Position numbers and translations under genes: made by a program. From the NCBI GenBank assembly GCA_038231175.1, contig JBBRLU010000008.1, positions 1 to 26,329 on the forward strand: a stretch of 26,329 nucleotides of DNA. Direction: 5' to 3'. Below, piece after piece: positions 7,600 to 15,497 of this stretch; the stretch's first letter is position 1; each line of letters starts with the position of its first letter. A model generated the notes under the pieces. That model did not search any database. It was not told the origin of the DNA and saw nothing but the letters and a program-made list of their open reading frames with translations. The DNA comes from UBA4729 sp038231175. GTDB lineage: Bacteria > Patescibacteriota > Saccharimonadia > Saccharimonadales > UBA4665.

Positions 7600-8070
7600 T
7601 CAGCTGGCTAATCCGGCTAACAGGTAGCTGAGCGCCGCGGGATAGCGAAATGCCAGTTCCCGACTGGACTCGCCCGTGGGGCGGATAATTACGCTTAAGC
7701 GTTCGGTAGGCAAGACATCGGCCACCACATCGGCCCATTCAATCGCCACGATATTGTGCGCATCTTGCAAGATTTCGGCTAGCTCTTCGCGTAAGATGCC
7801 CGGCTCGTGTAGGCGGTAAAAATCAAAATGGTGCAAAGTTTTGTCGCCGGCCCGGTATTGATTGGTCAGGGTAAAGCTGGGACTGCTGACGCGATCGGTC
7901 GATCCAAAACCAGCTGCCAACCCTCGGACGAAGGCCGTCTTGCCGCCGCCAAGGTCGCTGATTAACTCGATGGTTTCGCCGCCCCGCAGATTAGCGCCGA
8001 TCCGGGCGGCCAGCGCCAAACTTGCTTCTAAGCTTGAAGAATCCGTTTGCCAAGTCTGCTCGGTACTCAT
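7600..8070 (-). CDS. tsaE: TsaE, tRNA t6A biosynthesis ATPase
   Basis: 156 residues, the usual TsaE size. Counted from the 8079 start, the P-loop SDLGGGKTAF (family: GDLGAGKT) is at about 41-50, followed by the switch VSSPSFTLTNQY, HFDFYRL and IEWAD, all hallmarks of the family. TsaE is the ATPase that resets the TsaB-TsaD complex. Two ATGs are possible (8079 and 8070); I prefer 8070 because a TACTAT -10-like box directly abuts 8079 and the family N-terminus needs no more. Either start lies inside the 3' end of the lamin-tail gene, in another frame, overlapping it by 80-89 bp. tsaB follows 16 bp downstream. The Gly where the P-loop usually has Ala (LGGGKT) is mild. Confidence 0.92.
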   Translation of the reverse strand: MSTEQTWQTDSSSLEASLALAARIGANLRGGETIELISDLGGGKTAFVRGLAAGFGSTDRVSSPSFTLTNQYRAGDKTLHHFDFYRLHEPGILREELAEILQDAHNIVAIEWADVVADVLPTERLSVIIRPTGESSRELAFRYPAALSYLLAGLAS

Positions 8071-9505
8071 ATACACCATATAGTACCGCGAGACCGGCTA
8101 CCAGGGCAACCACCTTGGCTTGCACCGGCCGCGCCGTGACGGCTGCGGCCGTGGGGGTGGTGGCTATGGTCTTGGTTACCGGCTTTTTTTGCTTGGGCGT
8201 TTTCGGCGCTACGACTTTGGGCACTTTTGAAGTTTTAGCCGTGGCACCAGTAACGGCTTTTGACGTTTTAACAGACGGGTTGGATTTGGTCGATTTGCTT
8301 GTCAGTGCAGCGGCATTTGCGCTGCTTAGCGTGGTTTTTGTAACTGGAGCTGGCAGCGTAATAACGTTAGCTGCTCCCGGCGTCGGCGTTAGGCTCCAGT
8401 ACCAATGGCCGTTGGCCAACCCCCAGGCCAGGCCATCACTCGCCGTGCCGTAGGCGGGCGTCGTGACCAGGACGAAACCACTGGGGTCGAGCAGTTGGGC
8501 GCGGCTACCATTGTTACTCAGACTGAGGCCGGTCATGGCCGAAGTGAAGCTGGTAAAACTTTTAGCCGGCAAGCTAGCGCCGGAGCTGAAGGTGTAGACG
8601 TGGACACTGGTAATGCCGGTCTGCAGCTTAAAGCCGCTGAGGTCAAAAGCGCTGTCGTTAGGATTGTATAGCTCTATGAATTCGTCGCGGGCATCGTTGC
8701 CGCTGCCAGCCGGGTTCGGCAGTAGTTCGGTAATTTCGGGCACCGTCAGGCCGCTGTCGCCGAGTGGTAAATTTGGCGCTGCTGGGTCGGTATCCGGGTC
8801 GGCGCTAGCAACGACGATCGTCGCTGGGGCCGAGTCGACAGCCGTCACTAGACTTGTGTTAGCCACTAATAATTTAGTTGTGGCGCCAGCGGTCGTTACC
8901 ATGATGCTTAACTGGCAACTATTGCCGGTATCTTGGTCGGCCGGTTGCCAGCTAAAACCACTGCCGGAGGCAACGCGGTAATACAGACCCTGGGGGTCCT
9001 TAGCGCTTGAGCGCAGGTTCTGAATAACACCGACAGTGCTACTGCTCCAACTGACACTGTCGACTACCAGTGGCGGAGCAGTCGAATTGGTCTGCAATAT
9101 TTCCAAGAAACCACCGCCATCGGTCAAGCTTAGGTTTAGCTTGCCGGCAAGGCTGGCGCCGCAAGTACTGCGAACGGCCGTACTCAGCAGTAGACGCTGG
9201 CCAGCTCCCAGATTAGTAGCCGGCAACTGCTGCGTAGCACTGGTTGCGCCGCTCGCCAGGGGGTCGACGTTATTGAAACTTTTCAGCGTGTATTGACTTA
9301 GGTCGGTAATGTCATTGGCAGAATTATTCTGGACGATCACGAATTCGTCGCCGGTTATCTTTAACTGCGCCAGGCTCAGACTAGCGGGCAACGCCGGGGT
9401 TGGAGCCACTGGCAGGGCGGTGGCCGTGGCCAGTAGCGGACTTAGGCCGCTGACGATCAAGCTAGTTAAGAGTAGGCCGTGGCTAAAGGTTTTTATGTGC
9501 TTCAT
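7991..9505 (-). CDS. Secreted lamin-tail-domain surface protein with C-terminal membrane anchor
   Basis: 504 residues. The N-terminal signal peptide is about residues 1-30. A first, divergent lamin-tail-like domain follows (LKITGDEFVIVQNNS, LSQYTLKSF). A clear second one covers about residues 250-380 (VPEITELLPNPAG, DEFIELYNPNDSAFDLSGFK, WSLTPTPGAAN). Then comes an 80-residue low-complexity Lys/Thr/Ser/Ala/Pro linker, a transmembrane helix (about 464-481) and a basic tail ending RPDRR. The layout is an extracellular beta-sandwich protein on a flexible stalk anchored in the membrane; there is no sortase motif. Lamin-tail domains in bacteria occur on surface proteins and nucleases; no nuclease domain is seen here. 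Its 3' end encodes the start of tsaE in another frame. Its start has no Shine-Dalgarno, but a promoter -10 lies seven bases upstream. Confidence 0.85.
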   Translation of the reverse strand: MKHIKTFSHGLLLTSLIVSGLSPLLATATALPVAPTPALPASLSLAQLKITGDEFVIVQNNSANDITDLSQYTLKSFNNVDPLASGATSATQQLPATNLGAGQRLLLSTAVRSTCGASLAGKLNLSLTDGGGFLEILQTNSTAPPLVVDSVSWSSSTVGVIQNLRSSAKDPQGLYYRVASGSGFSWQPADQDTGNSCQLSIMVTTAGATTKLLVANTSLVTAVDSAPATIVVASADPDTDPAAPNLPLGDSGLTVPEITELLPNPAGSGNDARDEFIELYNPNDSAFDLSGFKLQTGITSVHVYTFSSGASLPAKSFTSFTSAMTGLSLSNNGSRAQLLDPSGFVLVTTPAYGTASDGLAWGLANGHWYWSLTPTPGAANVITLPAPVTKTTLSSANAAALTSKSTKSNPSVKTSKAVTGATAKTSKVPKVVAPKTPKQKKPVTKTIATTPTAAAVTARPVQAKVVALVAGLAVLYGVYEYRADLANGFFKLRSKFGAGRPDRR

Positions 9506-9512
9506 GCCAGCG

Positions 9513-9540
9513 ATTGTAGCCCCGGCTGAGCCAGCGCCAA
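9513..9540 (-). promoter_or_regulatory. Leaderless promoter of the lamin-tail gene
   Basis: Minus strand: TTGGCG (complement of 9535-9540), 16-bp spacer, TACAAT (complement of 9513-9518), then seven bases to the ATG at 9505. No AGG-rich Shine-Dalgarno precedes the start. The remaining intergenic DNA (9541-9632) is AT-rich and holds the divergent PRC-barrel promoter. Confidence 0.55.
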
Positions 9541-9632
9541 AGCAGTAGCACGATCAAAATGGCTCAAACATTAACTATTTAATTATTACCTGGGCGTGAC
9601 CGCAAAATATATCGAACTAAGCAAGTTCAAGT

Positions 9633-9638
9633 TATACT
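9633..9638 (+). promoter_or_regulatory. Leaderless -10 of the PRC-barrel gene
   Basis: TATACT, then six bases, then the ATG at 9645, so the +1 would coincide with the start codon. No convincing -35 and no Shine-Dalgarno. Confidence 0.5.
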
Positions 9639-9644
9639 ACTATC

Positions 9645-10163
9645 ATGTTGCAACTCAGCGCCGCCTTGCTTAATAAGAATGTAATGTCGCTGCGCACCGG
9701 CCAGCCGATTGCTAGTATCACGGCCGCCATTTTTAACCCCAACAATTTAAAAATAGAGGGTTTTTACTGCCAGGACCGCTTTGATAAGTCGGAGCTGGTG
9801 CTGCTGTACCAGGATATCCGCGAAGTTTTAGCGATGGGCTACGTCGTTAACGACCACGAGGTGCTGGTCGACCCCGGCGAACTAGTCCGCCTGAAAGACG
9901 TATTAGAGATTAACTACGAATTGATCGGTAAGCCGGTTCAGACGATCAGCAAACACAAGGTCGGCAAAGTCAGCGACTACGCTACCGAAACCGAAACCAT
10001 GTACGTCCAAAAACTATACGTCTCGCAGTCTATCTTCAAGAGTCTGACCGGTGGCTCACTGAGCATCGACCGGACACAGATCAACGAGATTACGCCCAAG
10101 CGCATCGTGATTAACGAACTGACTAAGACGGCTCCGGCGCCGCTGCCCGCGGCAGCTGCTTAG
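9645..10163 (+). CDS. PRC-barrel domain protein
   Basis: 172 residues, cytoplasmic, ending in an Ala/Pro-rich tail. The N-terminal half (MSLRTGQPIASITAAIFNPN) and the second half (IGKPVQTISKHKVGKVSDYA) each have the Gly-x-x-(V/I)-x-x-(I/V) pattern of a PRC-barrel, so this is probably a tandem barrel. PRC-barrel proteins are small beta-barrels found in RimM, photosynthetic H subunits and many CPR and archaeal proteins of unknown role, often linked to RNA or to cell division. It stands alone on the plus strand: divergent from the lamin-tail gene, and convergent with recX, whose stop codon it overlaps by four bases. No terminator separates the two. Confidence 0.8.
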   Translation: MLQLSAALLNKNVMSLRTGQPIASITAAIFNPNNLKIEGFYCQDRFDKSELVLLYQDIREVLAMGYVVNDHEVLVDPGELVRLKDVLEINYELIGKPVQTISKHKVGKVSDYATETETMYVQKLYVSQSIFKSLTGGSLSIDRTQINEITPKRIVINELTKTAPAPLPAAAA

Positions 10164-10780
10164 TCTTCAAAATCTTCGTTGTCGGTCTGTAAGGCAGTCT
10201 TTATGTCGCCATAGCCGTAACCCTGGCGAGCCAGATACTGCATTAATTTTTCATTGTCTTGGTACTTGGTCTGGCGGCGTTTACGAGTGATCATTTCGCG
10301 CAGCGCCGTGCGTTCTTCAGAGGGTTCACTGTCGGCAAAAGCGGCTTCGATGGCGCTGTCGCCAACGCGTTTTTTCCTGAGTTCAGTGGTTATCTTGCGG
10401 CGGGAACTGGACCGCAGCAGGCGCCGATCCTTGACGAATGAGGCCGCGTATTTGAAGTCGTCCAACAGACCGACATCAGTTAACTTGCTAAGTATCTGCT
10501 CGATCAGGGCAGGGGGCGCGTCCTTGCGTTCCATGTAGCTCTGCATCTCCCACGTCGTGTGTGAACGCATGGCGATGTAGCGCAGGGCCTGGCCATAAAT
10601 CTTATCGTCATGTGATAATTGCTTAAAGTCGTCGACTTCAGCGGCCGTCAGCTCCCGCCCGCTGGCGATACCGCTGTCCAGCAGAGCCGTTTCGCTCAGC
10701 GAGAACGAGTAGCTTTCGTCGACGAACACCGAATAGCGGTTGGTCCGTTTAAGCTGTTGGCTGATTTTAGTGATTTTCAT
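10160..10780 (-). CDS. recX: RecX, regulator of RecA
   Basis: 206 residues. The architecture is that of RecX: an N-terminal beta module (YSVFVDESYSFSLSE), then helical repeats with IYGQALRYIAMRSHTTWEM, LLDDFKYAASFVKDRR and YGYGDIKTAL. RecX binds RecA filaments and restrains recombinase activity. It follows recA on the same strand with a 47-bp gap; that gap contains a strong hairpin ending only seven bases before the recX ATG, and no Shine-Dalgarno is visible. Low-level expression relative to recA is therefore likely. It converges on the PRC-barrel gene with overlapping stops. Confidence 0.93.
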   Translation of the reverse strand: MKITKISQQLKRTNRYSVFVDESYSFSLSETALLDSGIASGRELTAAEVDDFKQLSHDDKIYGQALRYIAMRSHTTWEMQSYMERKDAPPALIEQILSKLTDVGLLDDFKYAASFVKDRRLLRSSSRRKITTELRKKRVGDSAIEAAFADSEPSEERTALREMITRKRRQTKYQDNEKLMQYLARQGYGYGDIKTALQTDNEDFED

Positions 10781-10787
10781 AGACCAC

Positions 10788-10817
10788 AGCCGTCGGCGGC
10801 GATAGCTGCCGGCGGCT
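10788..10817 (-). promoter_or_regulatory. recA-recX intergenic hairpin (attenuator candidate)
   Basis: AGCCGTCGGCGG (10788-10799), loop of six, CTGCCGGCGGCT (10806-10817). In minus-strand RNA 10 of 12 positions pair, almost all G-C. There is no U-tract, so it is not a textbook intrinsic terminator. It fills the space just upstream of recX. In E. coli a recA-recX intergenic hairpin is known to cut recX expression. Confidence 0.6.
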
Positions 10818-10827
10818 GACGTTTCGC

Positions 10828-12000
10828 TTAGGCTTTCGGAACTTTGGCAGCCTTAGGCGCTTTTACCGGAGCCACTTCTGCAGATTCGTCTGATCCGGTC
10901 AGTTCAGCAGGTGCGCTAACAGCCGTCAAAGCTGGAGCCGGAGCGGCAGCCGGCGTGTCGACCGGCGGCTTAGGCTTATCGTGCTCCAGTACCTTGGCAG
11001 CAATCTCTTCCATGATCTCGGGATGTTCCTGCAGGTAGGCTTTGGAGGCTTCGCGGCCCTGGCCGACTTTTTCGCCCTTGTAGGCGTACCAGGCCCCAGA
11101 TTTTTCGACGATATCACGAGCCGCCGCTAGGTCGAGGACGTCGCCGGAGCGCGAGATACCTTCGTTGTACATAATGTCGAATTCGGCTTCGCGGAAGGGC
11201 GGCGCCACCTTGTTCTTGACCACCTTGACCCTGGTCCGGTTGCCGATGATCGATTCACCCGATTTGATCTGACCAATCCGCCGGATGTCCATCCGCACCG
11301 AGGCATAAAACTTGAGGGCGTTACCGCCAGTGGTAGTTTCCGGGTTACCAAACATGACGCCAATTTTCATGCGGATCTGGTTGATGAAGATGACCGTCGC
11401 CTTGGAGCGGTTGATGACACCGGTCAACTTACGTAGCGCCTGGCTCATCAGTCGGGCTTGCAGACCCGGTAGGCTGTCGCCCATATCACCTTCTATCTCG
11501 GCCCGTGGTACCAGGGCGGCCACCGAGTCGATGACGATCAGGTCGACGGCGTTGGAACGGACCAGCGTTTCGACGATCTCTAAGGCCTGCTCACCGTTGT
11601 CGGGCTGACTCAGTAGCAGGTTTTCGATGTCGACTCCGATGCGCTTGGCGTAGGTCGGGTCGAGGGCGTGTTCGGCGTCGATAAAGGCGCAGGTACCGCC
11701 ACGCTTTTGCATCTCGGCGTTGGCGTGTAGTGTCAGGGTCGTCTTACCGGAACTTTCCGGGCCATAGACCTCGATCACACGGCCCCGGGGGATACCGCCA
11801 CCGAGGGCGATGTCGAGCGACAGACTGCCGGTCGGCATGGTTTCGACATTCTGAGTATGGCCGTCGCCCATCTTCATGATCGATCCTTTGCCGAATTGTT
11901 TCTCGATCTGGTCGAGCGCTAGGCCTAGGGCTTTAGCCTTACCATCGCTATTACCGCTGCCGACGTCACCCATTGTCTTTAACGGTCCGTTTTTTGCCAT
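10828..12000 (-). CDS. recA: RecA recombinase
   Basis: 390 residues (family about 350). The Walker A is GPESSGKT at 80-87. Other RecA hallmarks are IDAEHALDP, LLLSQPDNGEQALEI, LIVIDSVAALVPRAEIEGDMGD, the L1/L2 region INQIRMKIGVMFGNPETTTGG and GNRTRVKVVKNKVAPPF. It performs strand exchange and DNA-damage signalling. The start has an excellent Shine-Dalgarno (GGAGGAG, 5-7 bases before ATG). The C-terminal ~50 residues are Ala/Pro/Val-rich and end in Lys (KAPKAAKVPKA) rather than in the acidic tail of E. coli RecA. recX follows; pilB is divergent. Confidence 0.99.
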   Translation of the reverse strand: MAKNGPLKTMGDVGSGNSDGKAKALGLALDQIEKQFGKGSIMKMGDGHTQNVETMPTGSLSLDIALGGGIPRGRVIEVYGPESSGKTTLTLHANAEMQKRGGTCAFIDAEHALDPTYAKRIGVDIENLLLSQPDNGEQALEIVETLVRSNAVDLIVIDSVAALVPRAEIEGDMGDSLPGLQARLMSQALRKLTGVINRSKATVIFINQIRMKIGVMFGNPETTTGGNALKFYASVRMDIRRIGQIKSGESIIGNRTRVKVVKNKVAPPFREAEFDIMYNEGISRSGDVLDLAAARDIVEKSGAWYAYKGEKVGQGREASKAYLQEHPEIMEEIAAKVLEHDKPKPPVDTPAAAPAPALTAVSAPAELTGSDESAEVAPVKAPKAAKVPKA

Positions 12001-12058
12001 TCTTTACTCCTCCGGCCTCATGTGCCTGTCATTAACCACCACTTATTACTAGTTTAGC

Positions 12059-12093
12059 ACTATAGGCAGCTTACTGGGGATAGCAAATTGCTA
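12059..12093 (-). promoter_or_regulatory. recA promoter with palindrome over the -35
   Basis: Minus strand: TTGCTA (complement of 12081-12086), 16-bp spacer, TATAGT (complement of 12059-12064). A perfect palindrome, TAGCAA-A-TTGCTA (12081-12093), covers the -35 and is well placed for a repressor. It matches neither the E. coli nor the Bacillus LexA box that I know, and I see no second copy elsewhere in the window. Confidence 0.55.
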
Positions 12094-12271
12094 ATGCAAA
12101 GATTTTTAGACTAATTAAGATTTATTTAATGTCTAAGGAGGAAATAACCGCCGTGGTGGCAGAAATGCTTACGTTTTAACGCCAAATCTGCTACAGTTCT
12201 GGTAGGATGGGCCACGGTATAAACACAAACACTAGATCGACAATGTGTCTGAAAAACGGGAGTAGCTGCTG
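12094..12271 (+). promoter_or_regulatory. pilB upstream region: orphan Shine-Dalgarno, paired segments and -10
   Basis: No gene of normal size. Seen: a strong AAGGAGG (12135-12141) followed 11 nt later by GTGGTG opening a nine-codon frame that stops at 12177-12179. Also seen are segments that could pair as a three-way junction: CCGTGG (12151) with CCACGG (12212), TGGC (12157) with GCCA (12181), CTAC with GTAG around 12191-12205. A TATAAA (12218-12223) is a fair -10 for pilB, giving a leader of about 42 nt. The pilB start has GGGAG nine bases upstream. Confidence 0.4.
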
Positions 12272-14077
12272 ATGCGCATCCCTGATTCCTTGGTCGAAAA
12301 ATTATTACACCACAGCCAGCAGTTTACGGCCGAACAGATTGCTGCCCTGCGCGAGCAGGAAGCAGCCGAAAAGAAACCGCTCCAAGACTTGGTCATTACC
12401 AACAACCTGTTGTCCGAGAAAGAATTGACCAGACTCTACGCCGCCGAGATCGAAATACCGTTCATCGAGCTCAATGCCAAAGAGATCAACCACGATATCC
12501 TAAAGCTATTACCGGAGCGCATCGCCCGCCAGTATAACGCCGTCGTCTTCGAACTGGAAGGCGAGACCAAATTGCTGGCCATGGAAGACCCCGACGACAT
12601 CCAGGCCCTCAACTTCTTGCAGAAGCAGCTTGGAACCAACCTTAAAATTCATATCACGACCGCCAGTCTGCTACGTGGCGCCCTCGACCAGTACCGCGGT
12701 AACATCAGTAGTGAACTGACGAAAGTCATCGCCAGTAATGAAGTGGACGACATCGAGGAAGACGTTGACGAGAACGACCTGGCCGAAGATTCGCCGGTGG
12801 CCCAGACCGTCAATCTGATCATTGAATACGGCGTCAAGGCCGGGGCTAGCGATGTGCACATCGAGCCGCGTGAGGATTATGTGGTCGTCCGCTACCGCAT
12901 CGACGGCTTACTAAGAGAAGCCAACAAGTTACCGCGCAAATTACTGGGGGCCCTGGTCAGCCGCATCAAGATCCTCAGTAACCTGAAGATCGATGAGCAC
13001 CGGGCGCCGCAGGACGGCCGTTTCAAGGTCGAAGTCAGTGGCCTCATATATGCCCTCCGGGTGTCGACCCTACCGATCCTGGACGGCGAAAAAGTGGTCA
13101 TGCGGATCTTGAACGAGTCTACCAAAGCGGCCGATTTTACGGAGCTGGGCTTCTGGGGTACGGCCCTGATCAACCTGCAGAATGCCATCGTCCAACCGCA
13201 TGGTATGGTGCTGGTGACCGGACCGACCGGATCCGGTAAGTCGACGACCCTATTTAGCGTCCTGAGCTCTTTAAATACGCCCAACGTCAATATCTCGACC
13301 GTCGAAGACCCGGTCGAGTATCACATCGTCGGGGCCAACCAGACCCAGGTCAACGCCGTCGCCGGCATGACATTTACCAATGGATTAAGGGCGTTATTAC
13401 GACAAGATCCGAACATCATCATGGTCGGCGAGATCCGCGACGGCGAAACGGCCGACCTGGCCGTCCAGGCGGCCCTGACCGGGCACCTAGTGTTCAGTAC
13501 CCTACACACCAATAACGCCGCCACCTGTTTGCCGCGGTTGCTCGATATGGGCGTCGAACCCTTCCTGATCGCCAGTACCGTGCGGGTGATCGTGGCCCAA
13601 CGTTTAGTCCGCCGGCTGTGCATCGAATGCCGCCAAGCCTTTGCGCCGGACGCCGCTGTCCTCAAGGAGTTAGAGCGGACCTTTAAGCTCAGCCGGCACG
13701 GCGGTCTAGCCGAGATGAACAAACTAGAACAAGTGGCTTTAAATGACGGTATTGGTAAATCTACGACCGGCAAAGGTAGCGATACCAACGATCTCAGCAG
13801 TACCCACGCCAGCATCACCAGGCTCTTTAAGGCCCGCATCGAAGGCTGTGACAGCTGCAATCATAGCGGCTACAAGGGCCGGATCGGCATCTACGAAGTA
13901 CTTAGTAACTCAACGGGTATTCAGGGCCTGATAGTCAGCGGCTCAACGACCGAAAACCTCGAGAAAATATCTATCGCCGAAGGTATGTTGACCATGCAGT
14001 TAGATGGCTTTATCAAGTCGCTCCGTGGCCAGACCACTATCGAAGAAATTCTGCGCGTAACCTCTCAGGAACAATAA
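12272..14077 (+). CDS. pilB: Type IV pilus extension ATPase PilB (GspE family)
   Basis: 601 residues. The N-terminal MshEN-type domain spans about 1-145 (the FIELNAKEIN and LLAMEDPDD segments). The ATPase core carries DVHIEPRED, Walker A GPTGSGKST at about 317-325, the Asp box VEDPVEYH, Walker B-like IIMVGEIRD and the His box GHLVFSTLHTN. Two CxxC pairs (LCIEC and GCDSC) form the zinc site typical of PilB; a ~50-residue Ser/Asn/Lys-rich insertion separates them. It hydrolyses ATP at the cytoplasmic face to power pilus extension. It opens the T4P operon and overlaps pilC (TAATG). No PilT-like retraction ATPase is present in the window. Confidence 0.97.
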   Translation: MRIPDSLVEKLLHHSQQFTAEQIAALREQEAAEKKPLQDLVITNNLLSEKELTRLYAAEIEIPFIELNAKEINHDILKLLPERIARQYNAVVFELEGETKLLAMEDPDDIQALNFLQKQLGTNLKIHITTASLLRGALDQYRGNISSELTKVIASNEVDDIEEDVDENDLAEDSPVAQTVNLIIEYGVKAGASDVHIEPREDYVVVRYRIDGLLREANKLPRKLLGALVSRIKILSNLKIDEHRAPQDGRFKVEVSGLIYALRVSTLPILDGEKVVMRILNESTKAADFTELGFWGTALINLQNAIVQPHGMVLVTGPTGSGKSTTLFSVLSSLNTPNVNISTVEDPVEYHIVGANQTQVNAVAGMTFTNGLRALLRQDPNIIMVGEIRDGETADLAVQAALTGHLVFSTLHTNNAATCLPRLLDMGVEPFLIASTVRVIVAQRLVRRLCIECRQAFAPDAAVLKELERTFKLSRHGGLAEMNKLEQVALNDGIGKSTTGKGSDTNDLSSTHASITRLFKARIEGCDSCNHSGYKGRIGIYEVLSNSTGIQGLIVSGSTTENLEKISIAEGMLTMQLDGFIKSLRGQTTIEEILRVTSQEQ

Positions 14078-15354
14078 TGTTATTTAATTACAAAGCCACA
14101 ACTGCCGACGGTCGCCTTATCTCCGGCACCGCCGAGGCCGTCAACCGGGCTGCCCTGCTGGCGTTATTACACAAACAGAACGTCCGACCGGTGCTTATCG
14201 AGATGAGCAAGAGTAAGTCTAAGGGTGGCAAGTTCAGCGGCAAGAAAAAGATCAAACTAGCCGATCTGGTTATTTTTACGCGCCAGCTATCGACCATGAT
14301 CAGTGCCGGCGTGCCGCTGGCCCGGTCGTTGACGGCCCTGCAGCACGACGCCCCTAACCTCTACATGCGCGAGGTATTGACCAGTATCACCAAGGATATT
14401 GAGAGCGGCGCACCGCTTGGTGACGCCTTCGCCAAGTTTCCTAACGTCTTCAGTGATGTCTACGTCAACATGGTCCGGGCCGGCGAAGAAGGCGGTATCC
14501 TGGACGAGATCCTGAAGCGCCTGGCGACCCAGGTCGAACAGGACGCCAGTATCCGTAAAAAGATCAAGAGCGCCATGATGTACCCGATCGTCATCCTGAC
14601 CATCACCGTCTTGTCGTTCTTCGGTATCATGCTGTTGATCGTGCCCAAGATCGGTAAGATCCTGCTCGACCTTGGCGGCCCTAAGGCTCGATTGCCGATT
14701 TACACCGAAATTCTGCTCAAGATTAGTAACTTCTGTGTCAGCCACACCATTATCTCGGCTATCCCCGGCCTGGGTGCCATCCCGCTCATTAACCGGGTGC
14801 CCAATCTGTTGTTTATCATGGGCTTCGTCTTTGTTGGCAGTATCTACACGCTGCGTTACATCAAGACCGAGAAGGGTAAGTACCAGTTCCACGGCCTACT
14901 GCTCAGGATCCCGGTCGTCAAAGTAGTGATCTTAAAGATTGCCGTAGCTCGTTTTTCCCGGACCTTCGCTTCGCTGATGAGCGCCGGCGTCAGCGTGCTC
15001 GACGCCCTGGACGTCACCGGCGCGGCGCTCGGCAATAAGGTCATCGAGAAGGAGCTGAAAGAAGCCGCCAACGAAGTCCGTAACGGTAAACCGCTCAGTG
15101 ATCCGATCAGCCGCAGCGAGCACTTCCCACCGATCGTTGCCCAGATGTTGATGGTCGGCGAAGAAACCGGTCAGATAGACGTGGTACTGGTCAAGATTGC
15201 CGATTTTTACGAAGAAGAAGTGGCCGTCCTGATCGATGGCCTAGCAGCCATCATCGAGCCGGTGATGATCGTCGGCCTCGGCGGCGCCGTCGGCCTGATT
15301 GCTGCCAGCGTCATGGGCCCGATTGCCAACCTGTCTAAAAACATCGGCAACTAG
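14077..15354 (+). CDS. pilC: Type IV pilus platform protein PilC (GspF family)
   Basis: 425 residues, a normal length. After an N-terminal ~70-residue basic region there are two GspF domains. The first begins with LVIFTRQLSTMISAGVPLAR and contains FPNVFSDVYVNMVRAGEEGG; the second repeats the motif as RFSRTFASLMSAGVSVLDAL and FPPIVAQMLMVGEETGQ. Hydrophobic membrane segments follow each (around residues 165-200, 245-260 and 385-415). PilC is the inner-membrane core with which PilB works. Its ATG overlaps the pilB stop, so the two are translationally coupled. The gene ends before a separate promoter for the major pilin. Confidence 0.96.
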   Translation: MLFNYKATTADGRLISGTAEAVNRAALLALLHKQNVRPVLIEMSKSKSKGGKFSGKKKIKLADLVIFTRQLSTMISAGVPLARSLTALQHDAPNLYMREVLTSITKDIESGAPLGDAFAKFPNVFSDVYVNMVRAGEEGGILDEILKRLATQVEQDASIRKKIKSAMMYPIVILTITVLSFFGIMLLIVPKIGKILLDLGGPKARLPIYTEILLKISNFCVSHTIISAIPGLGAIPLINRVPNLLFIMGFVFVGSIYTLRYIKTEKGKYQFHGLLLRIPVVKVVILKIAVARFSRTFASLMSAGVSVLDALDVTGAALGNKVIEKELKEAANEVRNGKPLSDPISRSEHFPPIVAQMLMVGEETGQIDVVLVKIADFYEEEVAVLIDGLAAIIEPVMIVGLGGAVGLIAASVMGPIANLSKNIGN

Positions 15355-15374
15355 CCACTTATCCACAGGCCGTA

Positions 15375-15402
15375 TTGCTTTGATGCTACTTATGGTTATA
15401 AT
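15375..15402 (+). promoter_or_regulatory. Major pilin promoter
   Basis: TTGCTT (15375-15380), 16-bp spacer, perfect TATAAT (15397-15402), predicted start near 15409. It gives the pilin its own transcript, independent of pilB-pilC, as expected for the most abundant subunit. A single consensus DnaA box, TTATCCACA (15359-15367), lies just upstream of the -35. Confidence 0.75.
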
Positions 15403-15415
15403 AAGCCTCAGGTAG

Positions 15416-15446
15416 TTGAAAGAGCTATAGCAGCTGTCTCTTTCAA
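15416..15446 (+). promoter_or_regulatory. 5' leader stem-loop of the pilin mRNA
   Basis: TTGAAAGAG (15416-15424) and CTCTTTCAA (15438-15446) form a perfect 9-bp stem around a 13-nt loop that contains a further short pairing. It starts about seven bases after the predicted transcription start, is followed by an A-rich single-stranded stretch and then the AAGGAGG of the pilin. No U-tract follows, so a stabilising 5' hairpin is likelier than a terminator. Confidence 0.6.
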
Positions 15447-15497
15447 AGATCAATAAAAAACAAATTAATAAATCATTTATAAGGAGGGTGGGCCCTA

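Noticed and set aside
14287..14892. A 201-codon open frame antisense to pilC
   Set aside because: Asp/Gln/His-rich composition typical of a shadow frame; pilC is certain on the plus strand.
15359..15367. Perfect DnaA box TTATCCACA (and a one-mismatch copy at 7182-7190)
   Set aside because: Single isolated boxes with no AT-rich unwinding region or dnaA/dnaN genes; not an origin. A role at the pilin promoter is possible but unsupported.
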